NCBI RefSeq assembly: GCF_021390495.1
Contig: NZ_JAJEJP010000001.1
Location: forward strand, 1,736,001 to 1,800,000
Origin: Paraburkholderia sp. ZP32-5
GTDB taxonomy: Bacteria > Pseudomonadota > Gammaproteobacteria > Burkholderiales > Burkholderiaceae
DNA length: 64,000 bases
Reading direction: 5' to 3'
The notes beneath the pieces are model-generated. The model saw only the letters and a program-made list of their open reading frames with translations. It ran no database searches and had not been told where the DNA came from. Below, one piece after another: positions 27,348 through 34,245 of this stretch. Every line of letters begins with the position of its first letter. The first letter of the stretch is position 1. A program made the position numbers and the translations under genes.

Positions 27348-28850
27348 ATGCAACCACAACCATTCAAGATCGCCATTCTCGCGATGGGCGGCGAGGGCGG
27401 CGGCGTGCTGGCCGACTGGATCGTCGATCTCGGCGAGCACAACGGCTATTACGCGCAGACCACGTCGGTGCCCGGCGTTGCGCAGCGCACCGGCGCAACC
27501 ATCTATTACGTCGAGCTGTTTCCGCGTGACGCCGAGGAAAGCCGCCCGCCGGTACTCGCATTGATGCCGCTGCCCGGCGATGTCGACGTGGTGCTCGCAT
27601 CCGAGCTGATGGAGGCGGGGCGCGCGGTGCAGCGCGGGCTCGTGACGCCCGATCGGACCACGCTCGTTGCGTCCACACATCGCGTTTATTCGATGACCGA
27701 AAAAATCGCGATGGGCGACGGCCGCGTCGATAGCGACGCGTTGATCGCACACGCGGCCAACGCCGCGAAACGCTTCGTGCGTTTCGATATGGCCGAGGCC
27801 GCGCAGGCGAGCGGTAGCGTGATCAGCGCGGTGCTGTTCGGCGCGTTGGCCGCCACCGGTGTGCTGCCGTTCAGCCGTCAGCAGTTCGAGGCGACGATCG
27901 AGCGCGGTGGGGTGGGCGTAAAGCCGAGCCTGCGCGCGTTCGGTCTTGCCCGCGATCGCGCGGTGGCGGACGAAGCAGCGGACAATCCGGCGCACACCGC
28001 GAAGACGATGCGCGATAGCCAGCCGGCGCCGCGTGATGCCGCGGTAGCGCGGCTTGTCGAGCGCGTACGCGAGCAGTTCGCGTCGGTGCTCCAGCCGGTT
28101 GTGCTCGAAGGCGTGCGTCGCCTGATCGACTATCAGGATCCGCGCTATGCCAACGAGTATCTGAACCGTCTCGTCGAACTGCGTGCCGCATTGCCCGAAA
28201 AAGAGACCACGCTGCTGCGTGAGAGCGCGCGTTATCTCGCGTTATGGATGTCTTACGAGGACACGATTCGTGTCGCCGATCTGAAGACGCGCGGCAGCCG
28301 TTTCGAACGTGTGCGTAGCGAGGTGAATGCGCAGGCGGACCAGTTGCTGGCGATCAACGAGTTCATGCATCCGCGGCTGGAGGAAATCTGCGAGACGCTG
28401 CCGGCCGGGCTTGGACGCTGGCTCGCGCGGCCGCACTGGATTCATCGGCTCGTGCGGCGCTTCACGCAGTCGGGGCGCGTCGTCAAAACGAGTTCAGTGC
28501 GCGGCTATCTGATGCTTCATGCGGTCGCGAGTTTGCGCGGCATGCGCCGGCGTACGTTGCGCTATGAACTGGAGACCGCGCGCATTGATGCGTGGCTGGC
28601 GCAGATCGTCGAGACCGCGAAGCTCAATCCCGATCTTGCGACCGAAGTCGCGCAATGTCAGCGGCTCGTGAAGGGCTATAGCGATACACACGCACGCGGC
28701 CTGAAGAACTATCAGACGTTGATGACTGCCGTGCGCAAGGGCGGCGCGCGGCTCGCGCCGGCGACATTGCGCGAGTTGCGCGACGCGGCGTTGGCGGATG
28801 AGCACGGGCATAAGCTGAACGCAGCGTTGGTTCGTCACGCATTGGCCTGA
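27348..28850 (+). CDS. Indolepyruvate oxidoreductase beta/gamma subunit with DUF6537 domain
   Basis: 500 residues from ATG 27348, after GGGGGAA; the frame is open upstream inside iorA. The N-terminal 190 residues are the pyruvate:ferredoxin oxidoreductase gamma domain (IAILAMGGEGGGVLADWIVDLGEHNGYYAQTTSVPGVAQRTGATIYY). The rest is a helical DUF6537-type domain (YEDTIRVADLKTRGSRFERVRSE), so it is longer than archaeal IorB, at about 200 residues. It pairs with the subunit encoded immediately upstream to make a heteromeric 2-oxoacid:acceptor oxidoreductase producing acyl-CoA. A product release step is supplied by the thioesterase gene that follows. Confidence 0.87.
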   Translation: MQPQPFKIAILAMGGEGGGVLADWIVDLGEHNGYYAQTTSVPGVAQRTGATIYYVELFPRDAEESRPPVLALMPLPGDVDVVLASELMEAGRAVQRGLVTPDRTTLVASTHRVYSMTEKIAMGDGRVDSDALIAHAANAAKRFVRFDMAEAAQASGSVISAVLFGALAATGVLPFSRQQFEATIERGGVGVKPSLRAFGLARDRAVADEAADNPAHTAKTMRDSQPAPRDAAVARLVERVREQFASVLQPVVLEGVRRLIDYQDPRYANEYLNRLVELRAALPEKETTLLRESARYLALWMSYEDTIRVADLKTRGSRFERVRSEVNAQADQLLAINEFMHPRLEEICETLPAGLGRWLARPHWIHRLVRRFTQSGRVVKTSSVRGYLMLHAVASLRGMRRRTLRYELETARIDAWLAQIVETAKLNPDLATEVAQCQRLVKGYSDTHARGLKNYQTLMTAVRKGGARLAPATLRELRDAALADEHGHKLNAALVRHALA

Positions 28851-28925
28851 GTCGCGCAGCGAGCGCGAACGCGAATGAAGCAGGAAAGAATGGAGTACAG
28901 GAGGGATACGAATGGAGCAAGCGGT

Positions 28926-29360
28926 ATGACTGATCACACGTTCAAATGCAAACACAAGATTCACTTTTCCGAATGCGATCCCGCGGGCATCGTGTTTTAT
29001 CCGCAGTATTTCGTGCTGTTCAATGATCTGATCGAGTCGTGGTTCGACACGCTGTTGCCGGAGGGTTATCACGGCGTGATTGGTCCGCGGCGCGTGGGCT
29101 TGCCGACGGTTCATCTGGACGTGGACTTCAAGGCAGTCAGCAGGATGGGCGACGAGGTGTGGCTGTCGATCGACGTCGAGCGGATAGGACAGAAGTCGAT
29201 CACGCTCGTATGGTCATGCACTGGTGCGGATGGCGTCGTGCGTATGGCGGCGCGTCAGACCATCGTGACCACGTCGCTCGACACGCATCAATCGATTGCG
29301 ATTCCAGACGATATTCGAGTTGCGATCGAGCGCGCGGTCGCGGTCGCACATGGCGGCTGA
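28926..29360 (+). CDS. Acyl-CoA thioesterase, 4-hydroxybenzoyl-CoA thioesterase family (hot-dog fold)
   Basis: 144 residues. The N-terminal HKIHFSECDPAGIVFYPQYFVLFNDLIESWF carries the catalytic-aspartate motif (D in SECDPAGIVFYP) of the 4HBT-I family, followed by VHLDVDFKAVSRMGDEVWLSIDVERIGQKSITLVW. It would hydrolyse an aromatic acyl-CoA; anthraniloyl-CoA or benzoyl-CoA fits the neighbours. Start choice is open. ATG 28926 overlaps the stop of a five-codon frame (28912-28929), itself placed after AGGAGGG. ATG 28890 is in frame after AGGAAAG and would add 12 residues. It is in the same direction as the oxidoreductase genes and probably in the same transcript. Confidence 0.85.
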   Translation: MTDHTFKCKHKIHFSECDPAGIVFYPQYFVLFNDLIESWFDTLLPEGYHGVIGPRRVGLPTVHLDVDFKAVSRMGDEVWLSIDVERIGQKSITLVWSCTGADGVVRMAARQTIVTTSLDTHQSIAIPDDIRVAIERAVAVAHGG

Positions 29361-29406
29361 GCGCTGCATAAGCGGCGCAGAGACTGCGGAAACCAGATGG
29401 ATCGAG

Positions 29407-29856
29407 TCAGGTAGCGGGGCGATGCAGATCGATGAGCAGCCGCAGCGTCGCCTTCAGTTCTTCGGCTTTTTCCTTGCCGAGCGCGGCAAGCACGCGGTCT
29501 TCATGTGCCTTCGCCTGCTTGATGAGTGCCGACACGAGCTTCTGTCCTTGCGGCGTAATGCGCACCAGCGTAACGCGCCGGTCGGTCTCGTGCGGAATGC
29601 GCTTGACGTGGCCCTGGGCCTCCATGCGATCGAGCAGACGTGTGACGGTGGGCTGCTTGGTCACGGAGACCTGCGCAAGGTGGCCGATGCTCACGGCCTT
29701 GCCGTCCGACAGCGTGGACAGCACACGCCAGTCGGACACCTCGAAGCCGGCTGCCTGAACGATCACGTGAAACTCGCTCGAGATCAACTGACTGACCTGG
29801 GCGAGCAATGCGGGGGTGTAGCTATCGGCAAAACCGGTGACGGGCGATTGACTCAT
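29407..29856 (-). CDS. MarR family transcriptional regulator
   Basis: 149 residues, the normal MarR length. The winged helix at about 45-110 includes VSDWRVLSTLSDGKAVSIGHLAQVSVTKQPTVTRLLDRMEAQGHVKR and a wing with DRRVTLVRITPQGQKL. It is convergent with the thioesterase gene and divergent from the cyclase gene, with the AT-rich operator candidate in the 202-bp spacer. Repression relieved by an aromatic ligand is the family rule; regulators of auxin and other aromatic-acid catabolism are of this type. It is inferred to control itself, the cyclase and the oxidoreductase/thioesterase operon. Confidence 0.9.
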   Translation of the reverse strand: MSQSPVTGFADSYTPALLAQVSQLISSEFHVIVQAAGFEVSDWRVLSTLSDGKAVSIGHLAQVSVTKQPTVTRLLDRMEAQGHVKRIPHETDRRVTLVRITPQGQKLVSALIKQAKAHEDRVLAALGKEKAEELKATLRLLIDLHRPAT

Positions 29857-29952
29857 ACCTGGAAAACACCTGCGATCGAATAGGGCTGCGTGTAGTGAAT
29901 CGGAAACATACCACGGTCGCGACCCTTGTCTGTCATAGGCACAGGACGAACG

Positions 29953-29992
29953 GGGTTAACCATGATTATGGATTTATTTATATCTAAAGATA
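29953..29992. promoter_or_regulatory. Putative MarR operator between marR and the cyclase gene
   Basis: An AT-rich block starting GGGTTAAC, matching 25015-25050 at 31 of 36 positions. It contains the palindrome TATCT-AA-AGATA at 29981-29992, overlapping the TTTAWAYCTAAA core. It is 97 bp from the MarR start and about 67 bp from the cyclase start. On the + strand, TTAACC at 29956 and TATATC at 29979 are spaced 17 bp apart and could be promoter boxes under direct repressor occlusion. Confidence 0.65.
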
Positions 29993-30058
29993 ATCGGCGG
30001 CGGACACGATAACTCGCGCGGCGCGCCTATCAACCTTGAACCAGCAACGGAGCACAAC

Positions 30059-30838
30059 ATGACGAGCAGTCTGGAGCAACTGACCATCGATCTGGCGAGC
30101 GGCCGCGTACGTGTCGTGGACCTGACGCAAACCCTGTCGCCGGAATTTCCGGCGCTGCAACTGCCGCCTCAATTCGGCCAGGTGTGGGCGTTCAAAATGG
30201 AGAAGATTTCCCAGTACGACGAACAAGGGCCGGGCTGGTACTGGAACAACTTTTCGTGCGGCGAGCACACCGGCACGCACTTCGATGCTCCCGTGCACTG
30301 GGTAACGGGCAAGGACCACGCACAGAATTCCGTCGATACGATCGACGTGAAGAACTTCATTGCACCGGCGGTGGTGATCGACGCGAGTGAGGAAGTCAGC
30401 GCGGATCCGGACTGGTTGCTGACCGTTGCCTTCCTCGAAGCATGGGAAACGAAGCATGGCCGCATTCCGGCCGGCGCATGGGTGCTGCTGCGCTCGGACT
30501 GGTCCAAACGTACCGATCCCGTGGCATTCCTGAATCTGCGCGAGGATGGCGCGCACACGCCGGGGCCGACGCAGCAGGCGGTCGAATGGTTGATTCACGA
30601 GCGCAATGTGCATGGTTTCGGCGTCGAAACCATCAATACCGATGCGGGACAGTCCTATAGTTGGCCCGTACCGTATCCGTGCCATACGCTGATGCACGGC
30701 TCGAATCGCTATGGCCTGCAATGCCTGAAAAATCTGGATCAGTTGCCCACTACGGGCGCGGTCATCGTGTCGGCACCGCTGAAGATTCAGGCCGGCTCGG
30801 GTAGTCCGTTGCGCGTGATGGCACTCGTGCAGCAATAA
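30059..30838 (+). CDS. Cyclase family metal-dependent hydrolase (isatin hydrolase / kynurenine formamidase-like)
   Basis: 259 residues, the usual length of isatin hydrolase and KynB-type enzymes. The family motif H-x-G-T-H-x-D-x-P is seen as HTGTHFDAPVHW at residues about 75-86, supplying the Mn/Zn ligands. VLLRSDWSKR and FGVETINTDAG are further conserved blocks; the late PCHTLMHG segment corresponds to the catalytic-site histidine region. In isatin hydrolase this fold opens isatin to isatinate (2-aminophenylglyoxylate), an aryl 2-oxoacid that the neighbouring oxidoreductase could then decarboxylate. N-formylkynurenine hydrolysis is the main alternative, but no kynurenine pathway gene is nearby. 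A MarR-type operator lies about 67 bp upstream. Confidence 0.85.
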   Translation: MTSSLEQLTIDLASGRVRVVDLTQTLSPEFPALQLPPQFGQVWAFKMEKISQYDEQGPGWYWNNFSCGEHTGTHFDAPVHWVTGKDHAQNSVDTIDVKNFIAPAVVIDASEEVSADPDWLLTVAFLEAWETKHGRIPAGAWVLLRSDWSKRTDPVAFLNLREDGAHTPGPTQQAVEWLIHERNVHGFGVETINTDAGQSYSWPVPYPCHTLMHGSNRYGLQCLKNLDQLPTTGAVIVSAPLKIQAGSGSPLRVMALVQQ

Positions 30839-31099
30839 ACACGTTGCCCTACACGCTGCGCAGTACATCGGGTTAGTTGGAAATCTGGATGTACCGCGTG
30901 GTGAACTGGTTGCACGCGCATTAACTCAGAAAAAATAGACTGCAAATAGCCTCTTGGGACATTGATCCTGACGGGGCTTCTCGAACTACATCTTAAGGTT
31001 TCCATCAGCTTCTATCGGTACGATCGGTGACGCTCGAATATCGCCTTTGCGAGACTTGCGTACAGGCGCCCTGATTCCGTTCTGATGATGTGTTGATTC

Positions 31100-32008
31100 G
31101 TGAGCTCCGAATTTTCTGATTCCTGGTCTGAATGGCTGCTACATCGCAGGCATGGTGGCGACGCGGAGTTCGAACGGAGCGTGCGTTCCAATATCACGCG
31201 AGATGCGGACCGTGTGCTCGACGGCGCTCGTCTTGAACCCGGTATGACGCTTGCCGATATAGGAACGGGCGATGGCCTGGTTGCGTTTCGCGCGATCGAG
31301 CGCATCGGCGCGTCGTTGAATGTGTTGATGACCGATATATCCGTTCCTCTGCTTGAATATGTGCAAGCAGAGGCTTCGCAGCGGGGTATTCTCGCGCAAT
31401 GCAAATTCCTGCACGGATCGGCAGACGTACTGAACGACATCGATGACGATGCGGTCAATGCTGTGACGACTCGCTCGGTACTCGCGTATGTCGAGGATAA
31501 ACCCGCTGCGTTACGCGAGTTTCATAGGATTCTGCGACCTGGCGGCCGTCTGTCGATCGGCGAACCCGTGATGCGCGACGACGCGCTCGAAGTGTGCGCG
31601 CTAAAGAAGCTGGTCAGTGCTCAGCCCGTTGACAGCGATCCCTTTTTCTCGATGCTGCTGCGATGGCGTTCCGCGCAATTCCCGGATACCGAGGACGAGA
31701 TGCGCGCGCTGCCATTGACCAACTATGGTGAGCGCGACCTCGTGCGCTACGCGCTGGATGCCGGCTTTTCCGAGATCCATCTCGAGTTTCATATCGATGT
31801 GTTGACTGAGGACATCCCTACATGGGAAGTGTTCCTGAACAATTCTCCCCATCCGTTGGCTCCATCGCTTGATTACGTTCTCAAGACGCGATTCACGCCT
31901 GACGAGCGTGAATTTTTTGAACCGAAGTTGCGATCGCTATTCGAGAAAGGCGGTCGTTTCGGTGCATCCAGAATGGCCTGGATGACCGCTACAAAACCAG
32001 AAACTTAA
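31100..32008 (+). CDS. Class I SAM-dependent methyltransferase
   Basis: 302 residues starting at GTG 31100. Motif I is TLADIGTGDGLVAFRAIERIG (residues about 50-70), an acidic MTDIS ends strand 2, and REFHRILRPGGRLSIGEPV is the post-motif III loop of methyltransferase 11/25 proteins. The C-terminal 110 residues carry no motif I recognise (RFTPDEREFFEPKLRSLFEKGG). No strong ribosome-binding site precedes the start. The gene stands alone and its substrate is unknown. Its stop codon overlaps a 16-bp perfect palindrome at 32007-32022. Confidence 0.82.
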   Translation: MSSEFSDSWSEWLLHRRHGGDAEFERSVRSNITRDADRVLDGARLEPGMTLADIGTGDGLVAFRAIERIGASLNVLMTDISVPLLEYVQAEASQRGILAQCKFLHGSADVLNDIDDDAVNAVTTRSVLAYVEDKPAALREFHRILRPGGRLSIGEPVMRDDALEVCALKKLVSAQPVDSDPFFSMLLRWRSAQFPDTEDEMRALPLTNYGERDLVRYALDAGFSEIHLEFHIDVLTEDIPTWEVFLNNSPHPLAPSLDYVLKTRFTPDEREFFEPKLRSLFEKGGRFGASRMAWMTATKPET

Positions 32009-32022
32009 ATTCTTAAGAATTT
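32007..32022. promoter_or_regulatory. 16-bp perfect palindrome AAATTCTTAAGAATTT
   Basis: Self-complementary over its whole length and very AT-rich compared with the flanks. It overlaps the end of the methyltransferase gene and lies 108 bp before the small gene at 32130. It could be an operator or an extrusion site; no T-run follows that would make it a standard terminator. Confidence 0.35.
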
Positions 32023-32087
32023 CTTATGAAATGGGATTTTCAGAAAAAATATAGTCCTAAAGAATATGATCGACGTACCCGTTAAGC

Positions 32088-32113
32088 GTGATGCCGTCAT
32101 ATGGCGGCATCAC
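32088..32113. promoter_or_regulatory. Leader hairpin before the small gene
   Basis: A perfect 9-bp inverted repeat, GTGATGCCG and CGGCATCAC, with an 8-base loop, ending just before the AAGGAGAAGG ribosome-binding site of the 32130 gene. In the transcript it would form a stable stem near the site and could affect mRNA stability or translation; on DNA it could be an operator. A weak sigma-28-like pattern (TAAAG at 32058, CCCGTTAA at 32078, spacer one base too long) lies upstream. Confidence 0.45.
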
Positions 32114-32129
32114 TCAAGGAGAAGGCATC

Positions 32130-32447
32130 ATGTCGATACAAGCAGTTCATGGTCAGCAGAATAGTCCCGTTGCGATGGGTGTGAGCACGCAGGCGCAACA
32201 GGCCGCGGGTCAGACACAACAGGCGTCGTCTTCGACGACCGGCAGTACTGCATCGTCTTCGCAGCCGGCTGCGCCGCAACCTTCGTACACGGTCAAGATT
32301 AGTGCCGCCGCACAAGCTTTGCTTGCTGCACGCGCCGAAGCAAATGAAACTTCGGTACAGACGGCGAAAGAAGCCGCGCATGGTGACCAACAAGCTGCTC
32401 GTCTGCTCGCGAAGGAGCAGGCTCGAAAGGCTGGCGGCGTGGCGTAA
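32130..32447 (+). CDS. Small uncharacterised Ala/Gln-rich protein
   Basis: 105 residues from ATG 32130, after a strong AAGGAGAAGG site. The first 60 residues are disordered and rich in Q, A, S and T. A compact helical segment follows from about 65: YTVKISAAAQALLAARAEA, then QTAKEAAHGDQQAARLLAKEQ. There is no signal peptide or cysteine. The same kind of tail (x-V-x-I-S-x-A-A followed by a GD-Q-A-x-R-L-L helix) is seen in small proteins of Burkholderia relatives, without known function. The hairpin and palindrome just upstream suggest regulated expression. Confidence 0.65.
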   Translation: MSIQAVHGQQNSPVAMGVSTQAQQAAGQTQQASSSTTGSTASSSQPAAPQPSYTVKISAAAQALLAARAEANETSVQTAKEAAHGDQQAARLLAKEQARKAGGVA

Positions 32448-32580
32448 CGCGAGCCGCGTAAATCAGCTGGTTGCTGAAGTGGTGGTTTGACGCGCAATGG
32501 TTGCAATTAGAGTGGCCATTGCGCGTGGTGTGGAGGGTGGCTTCAGATCGCGAAAGCCACCTCAGCCTGGGTCGTGATGA
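32448..32580. other. Gap between the small gene and a decayed gene
   Basis: About 130 bp without a recognisable gene. Together with the M78 remnant that follows, it makes up a 473-bp stretch without intact coding sequence between the small gene and the shortened LysR. Confidence 0.4.
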
Positions 32581-32649
32581 TCACGGAGATGGGCTCCAAC
32601 TCACGCGCAGCGCGGCGCTCGAAGTTGGCGCGATACCCGCGAATCGCGC

Positions 32650-32886
32650 GTGGGTTTCGTTTATGGTGATCCGATAGAACTGCAGGCAGATTACTTTGCT
32701 GCTGGTCTGTCAATGCCGTCGTCGCCTTTTGCAAAAGAGGCCGGTCAATACTCGGACGGCCTGAGCGCGATTGAGAACCTGGCCGAAGTTTGCAAAACCT
32801 CCCTCACCGCATCGACCATCCGCTCTGCAGATGCAACGGACGCCGCAATCTTCACCAGAGCCGGTGCGGCTCGGCGAAGCGTTTGA
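32650..32886 (+). pseudogene. C-terminal remnant of an M78 (ImmA/IrrE-type) metallopeptidase
   Basis: The frame from GTG 32650 encodes YGDPIELQADYFAAGLSMPSSPF, matching the conserved E-x-x-A-D-x-F-A-A-x-L-L-M-P segment that follows the zinc site in M78 peptidases. It then reads DGLSAIENLAEVCKTSLTASTIRSA, matching the family's C-terminal helix (TSLTAxxIRYA). The zinc motif HExxH and everything N-terminal are missing; the same frame is stopped at about 32575. M78 peptidases usually cleave repressors in mobile elements or toxin-antitoxin systems, so this is probably a leftover of such an element. Confidence 0.6.
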
Positions 32887-32920
32887 CAAATATCGTCAGC
32901 AAGCTCACCAATGCCAGACG

Positions 32921-33640
32921 CTACGTTCCAGTCAACGCATCCGCCTCGTCGATTCGGGTCTTCAGCAAGTCGATGAATGCGCGGACGTGTGGCGGCAGGT
33001 TGCGCTCCGAAAGCGTTTGAATCTGCAGATTGCGTGACTGAAATTCTGCGTTTTGAATTAGCCTGGCCACCAGAGCGTCACTTACTGGTTGCGAGAAGAA
33101 CGACATCCGGTCGGCTAATGGATGCGTGCTGGACATCACGGCATAAACCGGCGATCGCCATGAATGCCTGACCGCCACTCCGCGAGCATGCTCCACCGTG
33201 AAATTCACCGCGATATCGACCTCGCCGTCCGCAATACGCCGGGCGGCTTCCGACGGGCGAACGACGTACATGATGAAACGGGTTTGCTTATGATGGCGCC
33301 GGAATTCAGCCATCGCTTCCGGCAGAAAAATCTGCGCGAGACTTTCCGAAGCCGCAATACGAATCTCATTGAGACATGGACCACGCAGCGCGGCGATCTG
33401 ATTCAACACCGCCTCGGACTCCAGTACCGTCCGGCGTGCATGCGCCTGCAGCAGCTGGCCAGCCGGGGTCAGTCGCATACCGTGCGAGGCGCGCTCAAAT
33501 AGCTGCGTTCCGACTTCAGCCTCCAATGCTGAAATCTTCCGGCTGATAGCTGAGATGGTGACGTGAATCTCTCCAGATGCACCACTCAGGCTGCCGGTTT
33601 GCGCCACCGCCAAAAAATACCTAAGTGCAGTTCCGTGCAT
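32921..33640 (-). CDS. LysR-type regulator lacking part of its effector domain
   Basis: 239 residues from ATG 33640. The winged helix is intact (ALRYFLAVAQTGSLSGASGEIHVTISAISRKISALEAEVG), and the first half of the effector domain is present as far as VYAVMSSTHPLADR. The sequence then jumps to LQIQTLSERNLPPHVRAFIDLLKTR, which is normally the extreme C-terminus. Roughly 60-90 residues of the ligand-binding domain are absent compared with the usual 300. It is best read as a degraded or internally deleted regulator, possibly still DNA-binding. Two upstream in-frame starts exist, and none has a good ribosome-binding site. Confidence 0.6.
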   Translation of the reverse strand: MHGTALRYFLAVAQTGSLSGASGEIHVTISAISRKISALEAEVGTQLFERASHGMRLTPAGQLLQAHARRTVLESEAVLNQIAALRGPCLNEIRIAASESLAQIFLPEAMAEFRRHHKQTRFIMYVVRPSEAARRIADGEVDIAVNFTVEHARGVAVRHSWRSPVYAVMSSTHPLADRMSFFSQPVSDALVARLIQNAEFQSRNLQIQTLSERNLPPHVRAFIDLLKTRIDEADALTGT

Positions 33641-33759
33641 AAGGATGTCGCGTGCGGAGGTTTTTCCAAAAAGGCAAACCCCTTGGCAATTTGAGCAATT
33701 GCCCCCGCGGATTAGCATCTGATAAGATTTTTTTACCAACTTTCATGCTGAAGTGACTG

Positions 33760-34179
33760 CGCTATCCACTGGATGTGATCCTGTTGTGCGTGCGGTGGTA
33801 CGTGGCACACCTGCTTGGCCTGCGAAGCCTCGAAAAAATGACGGCAGAACGCGATTTCGAAATCGGGCGGGACGGTGTGCCCGATATTGTGACGATCGAC
33901 ATAGGCGGTGCCAATCTCGCCGCGCTCGAATCGATCAATGCCGATCGTGAGGCGCCCATCAAGATTCGCCAATGTAAGTAACTCAACAACGTCGTCGAGC
34001 AGGACTCTCGGGCGATCAAACGACGTACCCGGCCCGTGCGGGGCTTCAAGAATCTTCGCTGTGCCCGGATCTTTCTGGCCGGGATTGAACTTATGCACAT
34101 GATCGCGAAAGGACAGATGAAGTGTGCTCGAGGAACCCATCCGCCTGCTGCCAATCAATTCTGCCATTTCATAACCTAA
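33760..34179 (+). pseudogene. IS6-family (IS26/IS240-type) transposase remnant
   Basis: The + strand reads RYPLDVILLCVRWYVAHLLGLRSLEKMTAER, the N-terminal region of IS6 transposases. After an internal deletion it reads VTIDIGGANLAALESINADREAPIKIR, including the second DDE aspartate. A frame change at about 33980 leads to LNNVVEQDSRAIKRRTRPVRGFKNLRCARI, with the catalytic glutamate and the family C-terminus. The first catalytic aspartate region is lost. The long open frame on the opposite strand (33733-34260) is its antisense shadow. Terminal repeats are not evident. Confidence 0.75.
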
Positions 34180-34245
34180 GCAATACTTTTCATATCGATC
34201 TGTGTCCTTACCGTGACAAAGCCATTTTTTGAGGAAACAGTGAGT

